Of a stretch of DNA of 11,370 nt, positions 1 through 6,454 are shown one piece after another. The translations under genes were made by a program, and so were the position numbers. This DNA comes from Rhodospirillaceae bacterium (GTDB taxonomy: Bacteria; Pseudomonadota; Alphaproteobacteria; SP197), in the NCBI GenBank assembly GCA_018700655.1, contig JABIUG010000355.1, positions 1-11,370 of the forward strand. The letters are read 5' to 3'. A model generated the notes under the pieces. The model was not told where the DNA came from, did no database searches, and saw only the letters and a program-made list of their open reading frames with translations. Position 1 is the stretch's first letter; each line of letters begins with the position of its first letter.

Positions 1-2
1 GT

Positions 3-632
3 TTCAAACCGGCAATCGTGATTTTTGCCGTCAAACCCCAGATGATGGATGCGGTGGCGCCCGACTATGCCGGCTTTATCCGTGACGGAGCGCTTGTCCT
101 GTCGATCGCGGCGGGCAAGACCATCGCCTACTTCCAGGGCTTCTTCGGCAACGATTGTGCCGTCGTGCGCACCATGCCGAACACACCAGCGGCTGTCGGG
201 CGCGGGATTACTGCCCTGTTTGCCAACGCGCAGACCTCCGAGGCACAGAAACAGGCGGCCGAAGGGTTGCTGCAGGCTGTCGGTGAGACGGTCTGGCTCG
301 ACGATGAAGGCCAGATGGACGCCGTGACGGCTGTGTCCGGGGGTGGTCCCGCCTATGTCTTCCTGCTGATCGAAGCCATGACCAAATCCGGAATCGCGTC
401 AGGCTTGCCGGTGGAGGTTTCGGCCAAACTGGCCCATGCCACCGTGACCGGTGCCGGTGAACTGGCGCGCCAGGCCGAAGAAGCGCCCGAGCAACTGCGC
501 AAGAATGTCACCAGCCCGGCCGGGACGACGCTCGAAGCGCTCAACGTGCTGATGGCCGATGACGGTATCCAGCCCCTGTTCGACCGTGCGATTGCCGCCG
601 CGACACGCCGTTCGCGTGAACTGGCAGGCTGA
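3..632 (+). CDS. proC: Pyrroline-5-carboxylate reductase, 3' part (N-terminus outside window)
   Basis: This enzyme reduces 1-pyrroline-5-carboxylate to L-proline with NAD(P)H, the last step of proline synthesis in the cytoplasm. The frame is open from the left edge (position 3) to a TGA at 630-632, giving 209 residues. The family is usually about 270 residues, so roughly 60 N-terminal residues, including the nucleotide-binding GxGxxG, lie outside. Visible family signatures are the VRTMPNTPAAVGRG segment encoded near 165-205, and the C-terminal dimer and active-site region with VSGGGPAYVF near 335-360 and VTSPAGTTLEAL near 507-543. The ATG at position 18 is internal, because the upstream residues (FKPAIVIFAVKPQ) continue the family sequence. 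The gene is followed after 68 bp by the TetR-like gene on the same strand. Identification is firm from the motifs. Confidence 0.95.
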   Translation, partial: FKPAIVIFAVKPQMMDAVAPDYAGFIRDGALVLSIAAGKTIAYFQGFFGNDCAVVRTMPNTPAAVGRGITALFANAQTSEAQKQAAEGLLQAVGETVWLDDEGQMDAVTAVSGGGPAYVFLLIEAMTKSGIASGLPVEVSAKLAHATVTGAGELARQAEEAPEQLRKNVTSPAGTTLEALNVLMADDGIQPLFDRAIAAATRRSRELAG

Positions 633-639
633 CCGGTCA
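630..639. promoter_or_regulatory. 10-bp perfect palindrome at the proC stop, possible operator
   Basis: TGACCGGTCA is a perfect 10-bp inverted repeat that overlaps the proC TGA stop and lies about 60 bp upstream of the TetR-type start. TetR-family proteins commonly bind palindromes near their own gene, so it could be an operator. A GC-rich palindrome this short can also occur by chance, and no clear promoter boxes accompany it. Confidence 0.2.
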
Positions 640-700
640 TTCCGCGCCGGATCGATTCACATTAGGTTAAGGTCAGGCAAAGAGCCCGACGGAGGCGCGG

Positions 701-1324
701 ATGGTCAAGAAAATCGATATTCCCAAAGTGGCGCTGGCCGCATCCCTTGATCTTGCAGCGACGGTCGGCTGGCGTGATGTCTCACTGCGCGATATCGCCG
801 AAGAAGCAGGCGTCTCGCTGGTGCAGTTGCGCGGTATTTATCCGTCCAAGGGGGCAATCCTTGATGCCTTTGCCTGTGAGATAGACAGCGCGGTGCTCGC
901 CGGTGACAGCGCCGAGCTGGCGGCCGAACCGGCCAGGGATCGCCTGTTCGATGTGATGATGCGGCGGTTCGATGCCTTGTGTGACTATCGTGATGCCGTG
1001 CGCTCGATCATCGCTGCCGGAGCGGCCGACCCCTGCGCGGCCCTGGGTGGGGCCTGTCGCCTGACGCGTTCGATGCATTGGATGCTGGAAGCCGCCGGAA
1101 TCGAAAGTTCAGGCATTGCCGGACGCCTGCGTGCCAAGGGTCTGGCGGCGATCCATATCGACGTGATGCGGACCTGGCTCAACGATGACAGTGCTGACAT
1201 GGCCAAGACGATGTCGGCACTCGATAAACGTCTCGAACAGGCCGACCGGGTGATGGCCAATCTGTGCCGGCTGACCCGGTCACGTGACGATGACCCCGCG
1301 CCGGCAACCAGCGAGGCAGCGTGA
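701..1324 (+). CDS. TetR-family regulator with COQ9-like C-terminal half
   Basis: This is a 207-residue predicted DNA-binding regulator whose ligand and target are unknown. The ATG at 701 has a strong Shine-Dalgarno sequence, GGAGG at 691-695, five bases upstream. Residues 8-50 form a TetR-type N-terminal domain with the helix-turn-helix around residues 28-48 (SLRDIAEEAGVSLVQLRGIY, then PSK). The C-terminal half departs from ordinary TetR ligand domains. Segments such as DRLFDVMMRRFDAL (80-93) and a C-terminal stretch around residues 143-180 (KGLAAI, TWLNDDSADMAKTMSALDKRL) recall COQ9, a lipid-binding protein of ubiquinone synthesis that itself has a TetR fold. That comparison is from memory and is an inference. 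The stop codon overlaps the csaA GTG start by 4 nt (GTGA), so the two are probably translated together. Confidence 0.85.
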   Translation: MVKKIDIPKVALAASLDLAATVGWRDVSLRDIAEEAGVSLVQLRGIYPSKGAILDAFACEIDSAVLAGDSAELAAEPARDRLFDVMMRRFDALCDYRDAVRSIIAAGAADPCAALGGACRLTRSMHWMLEAAGIESSGIAGRLRAKGLAAIHIDVMRTWLNDDSADMAKTMSALDKRLEQADRVMANLCRLTRSRDDDPAPATSEAA

Positions 1325-1674
1325 GCGGCGAGGAATCCGATACCATCGGTTTTGATGACTTTATCAAGATCGACATTCGCGTCGGTACGGTGGTGCGCGC
1401 TGAACCCTTCCCGGAGGCACGCAAACCGGCGTTCAAGCTCTGGGTCGATTTCGGCCCGGAACTGGGCACCAGGAAAACCTCCGCACAGGTCACCTGCAAC
1501 CACGATCTGGAATCCCTGATCGGACGTCAGGTTGCTGCGGTCGTGAATTTTCCGCCGCGCCAGATCGGCCCGGTCATGTCGGAAGTCCTGACCCTGGGAT
1601 TTCCCGATGAAGACGGTGAGGTCGTGCTGATCGAACCGGGCAAGCCCGTGCCCAATGGTGGCCGGCTTTACTGA
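1321..1674 (+). CDS. csaA: CsaA-type tRNA-binding-domain protein
   Basis: This is a 117-residue protein made almost entirely of one OB-fold tRNA-binding domain, the fold also found at the C-terminus of bacterial methionyl-tRNA synthetase and in Trbp111. CsaA was described in Bacillus as a chaperone-like, secretion-related protein; its exact cellular role remains unsettled. Visible family signatures are DIRVGTVVRAEPFPEARKPA at about residues 18-37, FGPELGTRKTSAQVT at 44-58, IGRQVAAVVNFPPRQIGP near 67-84 and SEVLTLGF near 86-93. Its length is the family norm. The start is GTG at 1321, overlapping the upstream TGA in a GTGA arrangement that suggests translational coupling to the TetR-type gene. 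It converges with the sensor kinase gene downstream. Confidence 0.93.
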   Translation: MSGEESDTIGFDDFIKIDIRVGTVVRAEPFPEARKPAFKLWVDFGPELGTRKTSAQVTCNHDLESLIGRQVAAVVNFPPRQIGPVMSEVLTLGFPDEDGEVVLIEPGKPVPNGGRLY

Positions 1675-1699
1675 ATCGCTCGGGCTTTAACAATTGAGA

Positions 1700-1763
1700 T
1701 AGAGCGGATTCACGCGTTCAGGTCAAACCGCCCGGTGGCTCCGTTTGAACCCGATAGGCTCTA
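1700..1763. repeat. Imperfect palindrome between convergent genes; possible bidirectional terminator or dispersed repeat
   Basis: The outer ends are TAGAGC (1700-1705) and GCTCTA (1758-1763), perfect complements. The core pairs GGTCAAAC (1721-1728) with GTTTGAACC (1743-1751, one extra A). Inside it, GCC (1730-1732) and GGC (1737-1739) flank a CGGT loop. The structure fills the gap between convergent csaA and the sensor kinase gene, and its right arm supplies the kinase stop codon (TAG, complement of 1761-1763). There is no clear T-tract on either strand, so factor-independent termination is uncertain. The arrangement resembles the short dispersed palindromic elements common in alphaproteobacterial chromosomes. 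No second copy is evident in this window. Confidence 0.5.
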
Positions 1764-3077
1764 GACCGGCAAGATGATCCGGGCGCGCAGGCCTCCGGCA
1801 GGCGAGGCGTCCAGGATCAGGTCACCACCGTGGCTGCGTGCGATGTCACGGGCAATGGTGAGCCCCAGCCCGCCGCCGCCTCGGTTGGGATCGCGTGAGC
1901 TGTCGAGGCGCACGAAAGGCTGGAAGGCTTCCTCGTGCTGATCTTCTTCGATGCCCGGCCCGTCATCGTCGATCATGATCGTCAGAAACTGTCCGGGTCC
2001 GATTTCGGCTCTATCGGCAACAATCTCGATGGTGTAACCATAACGGCAGGCATTGTCGACCAGATTGGTCAGGCAACGCTTGAGCGCGTTGGGCCGGCCC
2101 ATCAAGCCGAGATCGCCGTTGATCGAGACTTCGACGTCCTGGGATGCGTCATGGGCGACATCGCGGAGGATCGGGGCGAGATCGATCGTTTGTGCCTGTT
2201 CCTGGCCTTCACCGCGGGCAAAGGCGAGGTAGACCTCGATCATGTGCTCCATGTCCTCGATATCGGATTTGAGGCTCTTGGACCCTTCGCTGTCCTTGAG
2301 CAGGGCGAGCTCCAGCTTCATGCGGGTGAGTGGGGTGCGCAGGTCGTGGCTGACGCCGGCCAGCATCAGCGTGCGCTGCTCGATCTGGCGCTGGATGCGC
2401 TCGCGCATGGAAACAAAGGCCTGGGCAGCCTGGCGAACTTCCCTGGCGCCCGAAGGCTTGAATTCGGTATCGACGATACCCTTACCAAAATCGTCTGCCG
2501 CTGTCGCCAGGCGGCGGATAGGCCTGATCTGCTGTCGCACGAAATATGCCGCGATGGCCGACAGCACCAGCGAAGTTCCGATCATCCAGAAGACAAAGAT
2601 CTCGGTCGTGCGGCTTTCCATGCGTCGCATGGGTACATAGACATCAAGCACGCCATCCTGAAGTTCGACGCTGATCAAGGCGGTGTCGTCGGGTGCCTCG
2701 GTGTCGATGACAAAGGGCCTGCGTACCCGCTGGTCAAGCCCCTGACCGAGTAACCGATCGACCCGGCTTGAGCCTGCCTCCGGTAAGGGATCCGGCAGCT
2801 TGGCATCGGGGTGGAAACGGGCCTCGACGCCCAGATGGATGCGTCCGATGCGGAACACCAGGCTGCCTTCGTCTTCGGCAGCATAGCTGTTCATCATCCA
2901 GATCAGGGTCGAGATATCGCCGGCAACAGCGTTGGTCAGGTGGCGCGTCACCGTTTCCCAGTGACGTTCGTAGAAGACGATCGCGAGCACGACCTGGAGA
3001 ATGATCATCGGCGTCAGGACGATGAGCAGCGAACGCCCGAAGATCGAGCGCGGCAGGAATTGTTTGAAGCGGACCAT
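1761..3077 (-). CDS. EnvZ-like membrane sensor histidine kinase
   Basis: This 438-residue sensor probably autophosphorylates and passes phosphate to the OmpR-type regulator encoded in the same operon. Visible parts in order are: a transmembrane helix at about residues 15-36; a periplasmic domain of about 120 residues with no motif I recognise; a second helix at about 159-180; a HAMP linker (RQQIRPIRRL onward, 181-233); a HisKA box with phosphoacceptor H244 in GVSHDLRTPLTRMK; and an ATPase domain. The ATPase domain carries an N-box (NLVDNACRYG, N342), a G1 motif (DDGPG, 371-375) and a GGGGLGL G2 motif (400-406). All catalytic motifs are intact. The ATG at 3077 lies 9 bp after the methyltransferase stop, so it is the last gene of the petP-petR-like operon. 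The N-terminal QFLPRSIFGRSLLIVLTPMI pattern is typical of alphaproteobacterial EnvZ-type kinases. The stimulus is unknown. Confidence 0.93.
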   Translation of the reverse strand: MVRFKQFLPRSIFGRSLLIVLTPMIILQVVLAIVFYERHWETVTRHLTNAVAGDISTLIWMMNSYAAEDEGSLVFRIGRIHLGVEARFHPDAKLPDPLPEAGSSRVDRLLGQGLDQRVRRPFVIDTEAPDDTALISVELQDGVLDVYVPMRRMESRTTEIFVFWMIGTSLVLSAIAAYFVRQQIRPIRRLATAADDFGKGIVDTEFKPSGAREVRQAAQAFVSMRERIQRQIEQRTLMLAGVSHDLRTPLTRMKLELALLKDSEGSKSLKSDIEDMEHMIEVYLAFARGEGQEQAQTIDLAPILRDVAHDASQDVEVSINGDLGLMGRPNALKRCLTNLVDNACRYGYTIEIVADRAEIGPGQFLTIMIDDDGPGIEEDQHEEAFQPFVRLDSSRDPNRGGGGLGLTIARDIARSHGGDLILDASPAGGLRARIILPV

Positions 3078-3086
3078 GCCGATGCT

Positions 3087-3812
3087 TCAGGCGCGGTGGG
3101 CGATCAGCTTCAGGCCACGCCCGAAGTTGAAACGCAGCCGAACCTTGCCGAAGCCGTGTTTGTCCAGTATGCGGCGCATGTTGTCGGGCGAGAAATAGAG
3201 TTTGTGGTCGGGCGCGCCGAAATCACGCCAGCTTGTCTGGTTGCCCTTGGTGTATTCGCGCAGGGCAGGGGTCGTCAGGTATAGCGCCGCGCCGGGCGCC
3301 ATGACACCGGTCAGGGCTTCGAGAAACCGGTTGGTGTCGACGACATGTTCGATCACTTCTGAACAATAGACGCCATCGAAGGAACCGGGTTCCAGATCAA
3401 CTTCTTCAAAGGCGCCGGTAAGGAAACGACCGGCCGGATAGCGGCGCTGCGCTTCGGCCGCCAGAACCGGGTTGATCTCTACTCCGGTGGAATCAAGCCC
3501 CAGCTCTGCGCCTGCGGCGACCAGGCAGCCGATGTTCGAGCCGATATCGAGCAGGCGGCGGCCGGGCATATGGCGTTTCAGCACCTTGGCGCGGCCGCGC
3601 GAGCGTCGCATCTTGCTGTCGAGTTTCTTCAGGTAACCGTCGATATAGGACTGCCCGACATCGGCATCCTGGAGATCGGCAGCCTCATACATGCTGGGCA
3701 TCGGCGAGAGCCAGGCAAAGGCGCAAACCCGACATTGGACCCAGTTGTGGGGCGGTTGTTCGACGAGGGTTGTGGCGCTGGTGTCGCCGCAGACCTGGCA
3801 GGGATCGGTCAT
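3087..3812 (-). CDS. Class I SAM-dependent methyltransferase with N-terminal zinc ribbon
   Basis: This is a predicted cytoplasmic methyltransferase of about 241 residues with an unknown substrate. Numbering is from the upstream TTG at 3815. A four-cysteine cluster, C6-x2-C9 and C28-x2-C31, suggests a small zinc ribbon, as in many Methyltransf_23-type proteins. The Rossmann-like SAM site follows: motif I LLDIGSNIG (88-96), an acidic residue in GVEIN (E113), and YCSEVIEHV (150-158). The gene lies between the response regulator and the sensor kinase. The regulator's TGA overlaps an ATG in the sequence TGATG; the alternative TTG at 3815 gives a TTGA overlap. I chose the ATG. This tight linkage means the methyltransferase is co-expressed with the two-component pair. 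Related proteins modify sugars, polyketides or quinone-type compounds, but nothing here decides between these. Confidence 0.88.
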   Translation of the reverse strand: MTDPCQVCGDTSATTLVEQPPHNWVQCRVCAFAWLSPMPSMYEAADLQDADVGQSYIDGYLKKLDSKMRRSRGRAKVLKRHMPGRRLLDIGSNIGCLVAAGAELGLDSTGVEINPVLAAEAQRRYPAGRFLTGAFEEVDLEPGSFDGVYCSEVIEHVVDTNRFLEALTGVMAPGAALYLTTPALREYTKGNQTSWRDFGAPDHKLYFSPDNMRRILDKHGFGKVRLRFNFGRGLKLIAHRA

Positions 3813-4495
3813 CAACTGTGCTCCGTGCGCAGAACATATCCTTCGCCCCAGACGGTCTGGAGGAAGCGCGGCATACGTGGGTCGTCTTCTATCTTGCGGC
3901 GCAGGCGCGTCACCTGGACATCGATCGTGCGTTCGCCCGAACCGCTTTGCTGCGAGAGGCGCATGCGCGACAAGGTTGCGCCGGGATTGCGGGCAAAGAC
4001 CTTGAGCAGCGCGGCTTCGCGCGAAGTCAGCGCCACGGTGGTGCCGTCACGCAGCAGTTCCATGCGTTCGACATCGAAGCTGAACGGACCGAAGCGGGCT
4101 ACTGCATCGGGTGGGCGCTGGGGCTCGTTGCGGCGCAGAACGCTGCGGACACGCAACACAAGCTCGCGCGGCTCGAAGGGTTTGGGCAGGTAGTCATCGG
4201 CGCCGCTTTCGAGGCCCGCAATGCGGTCATCGCCTTCGCCGCGCGCGGTCAGCATGACGATGGGAATACCCGCCTTGTCTCGAATGCGCTGGGTGAAACT
4301 CATGCCGTCTTCGCCGGGCATCATGACATCGACAATCATCAGGTCGAAGGTCAGGCTCTGGAGTTTGGCCTCGGCATCGGCCGCACTTTCGGCCGTGCTG
4401 ACCAGGAAGCCGTTTTCCATCAGGTACTTCTGCAGCAATTGTTGCAGGCGACGGTCGTCATCAACGACGAGGATATGGGGATCCCCCGGATTCAT
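3812..4495 (-). CDS. petR: OmpR/PhoB-type response regulator, PetR-like
   Basis: This 227-residue transcription factor is presumably phosphorylated by the kinase encoded two genes downstream. The receiver domain spans residues 7-120, with the acidic pocket D12-D14, phosphoacceptor D56 in DLMIVDVMMPGEDG, T83 in MLTARG and K105 in DYLPKPF. A winged-helix DNA-binding domain covers about 132-224, including LTSREAALLKVF and the recognition region GERTIDVQVTRLRRKIEDD. The ERTIDVQVTRLRRKIE signature and a MarR-type partner immediately upstream match my recollection of PetR of Rhodobacter capsulatus, a regulator reported near the cytochrome bc1 genes and needed for growth. The name rests on that resemblance and is less certain than the family. 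The ATG at 4495 overlaps the upstream TGA by 4 nt (ATGA). Confidence 0.92.
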   Translation of the reverse strand: MNPGDPHILVVDDDRRLQQLLQKYLMENGFLVSTAESAADAEAKLQSLTFDLMIVDVMMPGEDGMSFTQRIRDKAGIPIVMLTARGEGDDRIAGLESGADDYLPKPFEPRELVLRVRSVLRRNEPQRPPDAVARFGPFSFDVERMELLRDGTTVALTSREAALLKVFARNPGATLSRMRLSQQSGSGERTIDVQVTRLRRKIEDDPRMPRFLQTVWGEGYVLRTEHS

Positions 4496-4986
4496 GGGCC
4501 CCGCCGTGGCTGAGCGATCCGCGCGCGGTCTTCGTTGTCGACCATACCCGTGAGCACACGGCGATAGCCGGCAACCGCCTCGGCGCCGGCTTCGCGATAG
4601 GCACGCGCGATCCGTGCGCGTTGATCGGCTGTGAGTTTGGTTTCGAGGTCGGCACCCAGTTCCGTCAGATAAAGCAGGCGGTGGCGTCGGTCCTCCACGC
4701 CCTGGCGCTGTTCGACGAAACCTTTGGTGACAAGCTGGCGCAACACGCGCGCAAGGCTCTGTTTGGTGATCTTCAGGATCGCCAGAAGCTCCTTGACGGT
4801 GATGCCGGGGTGACGGCCGACGAAATAGATCACCCGATGATGGGCACGGCCGAAACCATGCTGCGCAAGGATCGCGTCCGGCCGCGCCGTGAAGTCGCGG
4901 TAGGCAAAAAAGAGCATCTCGATTGCTTCGCGCAGTTCTTCGTCGCGGAGGAACAGAGGATTGGGTTCACGATTTACGTCAGCCAT
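4492..4986 (-). CDS. petP: MarR-family regulator, PetP-like
   Basis: This 164-residue winged-helix regulator is the first gene of a four-gene operon. The MarR core spans about residues 15-150, with the helix-turn-helix in GITVKELLAILKITKQSLAR (61-80), then LVTKGF, and the wing with DRR (99-101) followed by LLYLTE. The protein ends in an arginine- and proline-rich tail. I chose the ATG at 4986, giving the N-terminus MADVNREPNPLF. An upstream in-frame TTG at 5022 would add 12 residues, lacks a ribosome site and would cover most of the shared promoter region. A weak GAGG lies about 13 nt upstream of the ATG. The adjacency to a PetR-like regulator supports the petP name, as in Rhodobacter capsulatus, but this is by analogy. 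It is divergent from ilvE. Confidence 0.9.
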   Translation of the reverse strand: MADVNREPNPLFLRDEELREAIEMLFFAYRDFTARPDAILAQHGFGRAHHRVIYFVGRHPGITVKELLAILKITKQSLARVLRQLVTKGFVEQRQGVEDRRHRLLYLTELGADLETKLTADQRARIARAYREAGAEAVAGYRRVLTGMVDNEDRARIAQPRRGP

Positions 4987-5072
4987 GTTGACATATATGC
5001 CTCTCGCTGATACCCAACGCAAGTGTTTTGAGAAGGGCGTGTATTAACGCCTACCAATCTCGGGGAACAACC
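4987..5072. promoter_or_regulatory. Divergent petP / ilvE control region
   Basis: This 86-bp gap must hold the start signals of both the petP operon (minus) and ilvE (plus). A perfect TTGACA (4988-4993) lies on the plus strand, but the hexamer 17 bp on (TACCCA, 5011-5016) is a poor -10 match. On the minus strand, TTGCGT (complement of 5017-5022) followed after 17 bp by CATATA is a possible promoter for petP. CATATATG (4992-4999) is a perfect 8-bp palindrome sitting beside the petP start and is a candidate site for the MarR-type protein. The plus-strand ilvE ribosome site GGGGA (5062-5066) ends the region. All promoter assignments are tentative. Confidence 0.4.
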
Positions 5073-5951
5073 ATGGCTGACCTTATTCCGTTTGACGACC
5101 GTGACGGCAAAATCTGGTTCGACGGCAAGATGATCGATTGGCGTGATGCCAAGGTCCATGTCCTGACCCATGGCCTGCATTATGCCAGCAGCGTCTTTGA
5201 GGGTGAGCGGAGCTATGGCGGTACGATCTACCGCGCGCGTGAACATGGCGAACGCCTGTTCAAGTCGGCCGAAATCCTGGGATTCGAGATCCCCTGGACG
5301 GTCGAGGAGCTGGAAAAGGCACGTTATGAGGTGCTGGCGGCCAACGGTATCGTTGATGGGTACGTCCGGCCCGTGGCCTGGCGGGGCAGCGAGATGATGG
5401 GTGTTTCAGCCCAGCACAACACCATCCATGTCGCGATCGCCGCCTGGGACTGGCCGAGCTATTTCACCCCGGAAGCGCGCATGCGCGGTATACGGCTGGC
5501 GATTTCCGATTGGCAACGCCCGTCCCCGAAATCAGCCCCGGTTCATTCCAAGGCTGCCGGCCTCTACATGATCTGCACGCTCTCCAAGCACAAAGCAGAG
5601 CAGCAGGGTTTTGATGACGCGATGATGTACGACCATCGTGGTTTCTTGGCCGAGGCGACCGGCGCCAACATGTTCCTGGCGATCGACGGCAAGCTCCACA
5701 CGCCGTTGGCCGATTGTTTCCTCAATGGCCTGACCCGCCAGACGGTGATGGATTTGGCACGCCGGCGCGGCATCGAGGTGGTCGAGAGGCACATGACCGA
5801 CGAGGACCTCGCCAAGGCGTCGGAGGTTTTCATTACGGGGACGGCCGCAGAAGTCACCCCGGTCAGCCAGATCGGCGATTTCCACTTCCAGCCCGGCAAT
5901 GTCTCCAAGCAGATGATCGACGACTTCGAGGTCGAAGTTCGCGGCGGCTGA
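5073..5951 (+). CDS. ilvE: Branched-chain amino acid aminotransferase (class IV PLP)
   Basis: This 292-residue cytoplasmic enzyme reversibly transfers the amino group between glutamate and the 2-oxo acids of leucine, isoleucine and valine, using pyridoxal phosphate. Family features are THGLHYASSVFEGERSY at about residues 32-48, RPVAWRG near 99-105, the PLP-binding lysine K160 in VHSKAAGLYM, EATGANMF (194-201) with the conserved glutamate, and a C-terminal ITGTAAEVTPV segment. The length is usual for the alphaproteobacterial form. I chose the ATG at 5073, with a GGGGA ribosome site at 5062-5066. The in-frame TTG at 5028 would add 15 residues unlike the family. It is divergent from petP and followed by a perfect 9-bp hairpin. 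Confidence 0.94.
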   Translation: MADLIPFDDRDGKIWFDGKMIDWRDAKVHVLTHGLHYASSVFEGERSYGGTIYRAREHGERLFKSAEILGFEIPWTVEELEKARYEVLAANGIVDGYVRPVAWRGSEMMGVSAQHNTIHVAIAAWDWPSYFTPEARMRGIRLAISDWQRPSPKSAPVHSKAAGLYMICTLSKHKAEQQGFDDAMMYDHRGFLAEATGANMFLAIDGKLHTPLADCFLNGLTRQTVMDLARRRGIEVVERHMTDEDLAKASEVFITGTAAEVTPVSQIGDFHFQPGNVSKQMIDDFEVEVRGG

Positions 5952-5954
5952 AGT

Positions 5955-5978
5955 GACCAGTCCTTGTCGGGACTGGTC
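5955..5978. terminator. Hairpin between convergent ilvE and moaE, probable bidirectional terminator
   Basis: GACCAGTCC (5955-5963) and GGACTGGTC (5970-5978) form a perfect 9-bp stem with a 6-base loop, starting 3 bp after the ilvE stop and 22 bp before the moaE stop. It is symmetrical and so could act on both transcripts. No run of T follows on either strand, so it may stabilise 3' ends or need additional factors rather than act as a classical intrinsic terminator. Confidence 0.6.
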
Positions 5979-5999
5979 GATGATCCCTCAGCTACAGGG

Positions 6000-6449
6000 C
6001 TACTTCGCCCATTTCGCCGCGGCATCGTCATCGCTGGCTTTGGCCTCGACCCAGTTGGCGCCGTCGGGCGTTTCTTCCAGTTTCCAGAACGGCGCCTGGG
6101 TTTTCAGCCAGTCGATCAGGAAGGCGCAGGATTCGAGTGCAGCCTTGCGATGGGCCGATGCCGTCAGGACCATGACGATCTGATCGCCCGGCTCGAGCCG
6201 CCCGTAGCGGTGGATAATCAGACTGGCTTCGAGTGGCCACCGCTGATGGGCCTCGTCATCGATGTTGGCCAAGAGCTTTTCGGTCATGCCCGGATAATGT
6301 TCCAGGGTCATCGCGCTGTCACCCGAACCACCCGCCATGTCGCGCACCAGGCCGACAAAGCTCGCCATGCCGCCGATCCCGGTATTGCCGTTGCCCAGCG
6401 CCTTCATCTCCGCACCGACATCAAAGTCTTGGGCCTGGACTCGGATCAT
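6000..6449 (-). CDS. moaE: Molybdopterin synthase catalytic subunit MoaE
   Basis: MoaE is the large subunit of molybdopterin synthase. With thiocarboxylated MoaD it converts cyclic pyranopterin monophosphate to molybdopterin in the cytoplasm. The protein has 149 residues, the family norm. Visible signatures are the FVGLVRD segment (31-37), LEHYPGM (49-55), HRYGRLEPGD (80-89), SAHRKAALESC (98-108) and KTQAPFWKLE, whose K116 and K123 correspond to the catalytic lysines K119 and K126 of the E. coli enzyme. The ATG at 6449 lies 5 bp after the moaD stop with no strong ribosome site, suggesting coupled translation with its partner subunit. It is the last gene of the minus-strand cluster. Confidence 0.96.
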   Translation of the reverse strand: MIRVQAQDFDVGAEMKALGNGNTGIGGMASFVGLVRDMAGGSGDSAMTLEHYPGMTEKLLANIDDEAHQRWPLEASLIIHRYGRLEPGDQIVMVLTASAHRKAALESCAFLIDWLKTQAPFWKLEETPDGANWVEAKASDDDAAAKWAK

Positions 6450-6454
6450 TGCAT

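Noticed and set aside
1935..2753. Open frame of 272 codons on the plus strand opposite the sensor kinase
   Set aside because: It is antisense to intact kinase motifs and its translation resembles no known fold; a codon-bias shadow.
5028..5072. N-terminal extension of ilvE from a TTG at 5028
   Set aside because: The extra 15 residues are unlike the family and the ATG at 5073 has a better-placed GGGGA ribosome site.
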